The notes beneath the pieces are model-generated. The model had not been told where the DNA came from. It did no database searches and saw only the letters and a list, made by a program, of their open reading frames with translations. DNA of 64,000 nucleotides, from assembly GCF_900168125.1 (NCBI RefSeq), contig NZ_FUZF01000005.1:1-64000 (forward strand), in the 5' to 3' direction. Numbering within the stretch: position 1 is the first letter of the stretch; every line of letters begins with the position of its first letter. Origin of the DNA: Sphingobacterium nematocida. GTDB taxonomy: Bacteria > Bacteroidota > Bacteroidia > Sphingobacteriales > Sphingobacteriaceae. Of the stretch, positions 62,840 through 64,000 are shown piece by piece. The translations under genes and the position numbers were made by a program.

Positions 62840-63809
62840 CTCTTTCTAAGATCGTATTAATTATTAAATCAGCATGTATTCTTGAGTTTTCTATAAACCA
62901 GAGGTGGGTGTTCAGTCCACCACATACAACTCCTGCTAGATACAGCCCTTTTACATTTGTTTCCATGGTAGTAGGATCATGTTTTGGTATCATAGGCTCT
63001 TCGTTCGGTATTTCTACACTCAGTTTCCGAAGAAAGTCAAAGTTTGGTCTATAACCTGTCAGAGCGATTACAAAATCGTTTTCAATTACCTTTATTCCAT
63101 TCGGTGTATTTATATGTACCTGGCTTTCTTCTATTTTTGTTAGTACGCTGTTATATAAAACATGGATCTCGCCCTCGGCGATACGGTTTTCAATATCTGG
63201 TTTTACCCAATATTTCACGCGAGAGCTTATTTCGGGTCCTCGTATGACCAATGTCACTTTGGCTCCTTTACGGTAAGTTTCCAAAGCAGCATCGATAGAG
63301 GAGTTGCTCGCGCCCACCACCACAATATTTTGATCAGCATAGTAGTGTGGATCGTTATAGTAGTGACTTACCTTAGCGAGATCCTCACCCGGGATATTCA
63401 GATACATCGGTATGTCGTAAAATCCAGTCGCAACGATAATATTTTTTGCATTATACGTACTTTTTGAAGATTGTACGCTAAATAGGTTGCCTTCTTTATG
63501 ACAGGATATTACTTCCTCAAAAAGCTTAGTGTTTAGTTGAAACTGTGTGTTTGTCCTTCTATAGTATTCGAGCGCCTCTGCTCGTTTGGGTTTTGGGTTG
63601 ATGGATACAAATGGAATATCTCCTATTTCTAGTTTCTCCGAAGTAGAGAAAAAGGTCATATTAACGGGATAGTGGTAGAGGGAGTTAACAAGACATCCTT
63701 TTTCCAGAATAAGGTAACTCAGATTGTTTTTCTTCGCGGCGATACCACAGGCAATACCTATTGGACCAGCACCTATAATCAATACATCATACACCTTCTC
63801 CATTTGCAT
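62829..63809 (-). CDS. ypdA: YpdA-type flavin disulfide reductase
   Basis: The 326-residue product has FAD-binding (GAGPIGIACGIAA, about 13-25) and NAD(P)H-binding (VVVGASNSSIDAALE near 170-185) motifs but no CxxC of thioredoxin reductase, as in YpdA. That enzyme reduces bacillithiol disulfide or keeps the low-molecular-weight thiol pool reduced in bacillithiol makers. ATG 63809 is used (63803 is possible). It overlaps the unnamed gene upstream by 23 bp. Confidence 0.88.
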   Translation of the reverse strand: MQMEKVYDVLIIGAGPIGIACGIAAKKNNLSYLILEKGCLVNSLYHYPVNMTFFSTSEKLEIGDIPFVSINPKPKRAEALEYYRRTNTQFQLNTKLFEEVISCHKEGNLFSVQSSKSTYNAKNIIVATGFYDIPMYLNIPGEDLAKVSHYYNDPHYYADQNIVVVGASNSSIDAALETYRKGAKVTLVIRGPEISSRVKYWVKPDIENRIAEGEIHVLYNSVLTKIEESQVHINTPNGIKVIENDFVIALTGYRPNFDFLRKLSVEIPNEEPMIPKHDPTTMETNVKGLYLAGVVCGGLNTHLWFIENSRIHADLIINTILERAKL

Positions 63810-64000
63810 TCAGTTTTATTTTGTTTAGGTCTTCGCTCTTATGGGCAAAATCCGTAGTTATTTTTTGTAAGTCCGATGATATTTTGATCAAAAATTGAAG
63901 TTGTTCGGTGATCAATCGTGCGTCATCACTTTCTGTTTCGTCTGTATCTAATCTTTCGATCCCTTTCACCGGTTCAAACGGCGTATCGTTATCGTCGCTG
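63787..64000 (-). CDS. Hypothetical protein, cut off at the window end
   Basis: An open frame runs in from the window edge with no stop and ends at 63787, overlapping ypdA by 23 bp. The visible 70 residues are acidic (TDETESDD) then helical and hydrophilic (QLQFLIKISSDLQKI, FAHKSEDLNKI). I recognise no family. The GTG at 63969 could start a shorter form, but the frame stays open upstream, so the true start is probably outside the window. Confidence 0.5.
   Translation of the reverse strand, partial: SDDNDTPFEPVKGIERLDTDETESDDARLITEQLQFLIKISSDLQKITTDFAHKSEDLNKIKLNANGEGV

Overview
This window reads as ordinary chromosome of a Bacteroidota bacterium, most likely family Sphingobacteriaceae (Sphingobacterium or a close relative). 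The support is: promoter elements of the Bacteroidota type (TTG about 20 bp upstream of TAnnTTTG) in front of rplU and several tRNAs; very few Shine-Dalgarno sites; lipoprotein-type TamL, YbbR, DUF1573, DUF3857 and DUF4342 proteins; a short CarB and a long NusB; and a YpdA-type reductase. The DNA is visibly AT-rich. I saw no insertion sequence, phage, integrase, plasmid gene or CRISPR array.

Layout. 1-530 is the end of an rRNA operon (23S 3' end, 5S, terminator). 655-6117 is a three-gene RND efflux operon (adaptor, pump, TolC-like channel). 6.1-9.9 kb is the most accessory-looking part: a secreted GH109 glycosidase, a lipoprotein of the formylglycine-generating enzyme family and an unknown membrane protein. 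Then follow carB, a small outer-membrane barrel, a DPP-IV peptidase, folB, hsp20, rplU-rpmA and a DEAD-box helicase (10-19.3 kb). 19.3-25.2 kb on the minus strand has tRNA-Ala, two DUF3857/transglutaminase-like proteins and an ABC exporter. 25.4-30.8 kb is a plus-strand run: leucine-dehydrogenase-like gene, nusB, DUF1573 lipoprotein, yajC, ybbR, coaE and an MBL-fold nuclease. Two tRNA-Phe genes and mnmA follow. 32.4-35.6 kb (minus) is rnhA-purM-rimB-rimK. 35.7-42.1 kb has a GH29 fucosidase, a secreted unknown, lpxB, a phosphate-selective-type porin and dinB. 42.2-44.7 kb is feoA-feoB plus a Cys-rich mini-protein, with a divergent MarR regulator. 45.3-48.9 kb has a ZIP transporter, PAP2 phosphatase, glmM, a YqaE/Pmp3 peptide and a DUF4342 protein. 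49.0-53.6 kb (minus) is a tightly coupled trmH-MFS-AI-2E-tatD-tcdA operon, head to head with tamL. 56-64 kb has two small membrane or secreted unknowns, asnB, tRNA-Asn, a PfkB kinase, a cytochrome-b5-like protein, an ECF sigma factor, murB, a TetR regulator, ypdA and a cut-off acidic gene.

How the genes work together. Most are housekeeping: translation (rplU, rpmA, mnmA, tcdA, trmH, tRNAs), envelope (lpxB, glmM, murB, tamL, YbbR, YajC), nucleotides (carB, purM), cofactors (folB, coaE) and iron/metal uptake (feo, ZIP). GH109, the FGE-type protein and GH29 suggest breakdown of complex, perhaps host or algal, glycans. I found no clear undescribed multi-gene system. The best second-look items are a leucine-dehydrogenase-like protein whose catalytic lysine is cysteine, a transglutaminase-like pair in which one member has lost its catalytic residues, twin LacI-type palindromes before the GH109 gene, a short repeat that follows two unrelated terminators, and several promoter boxes placed so close to start codons that leaderless mRNAs are predicted.
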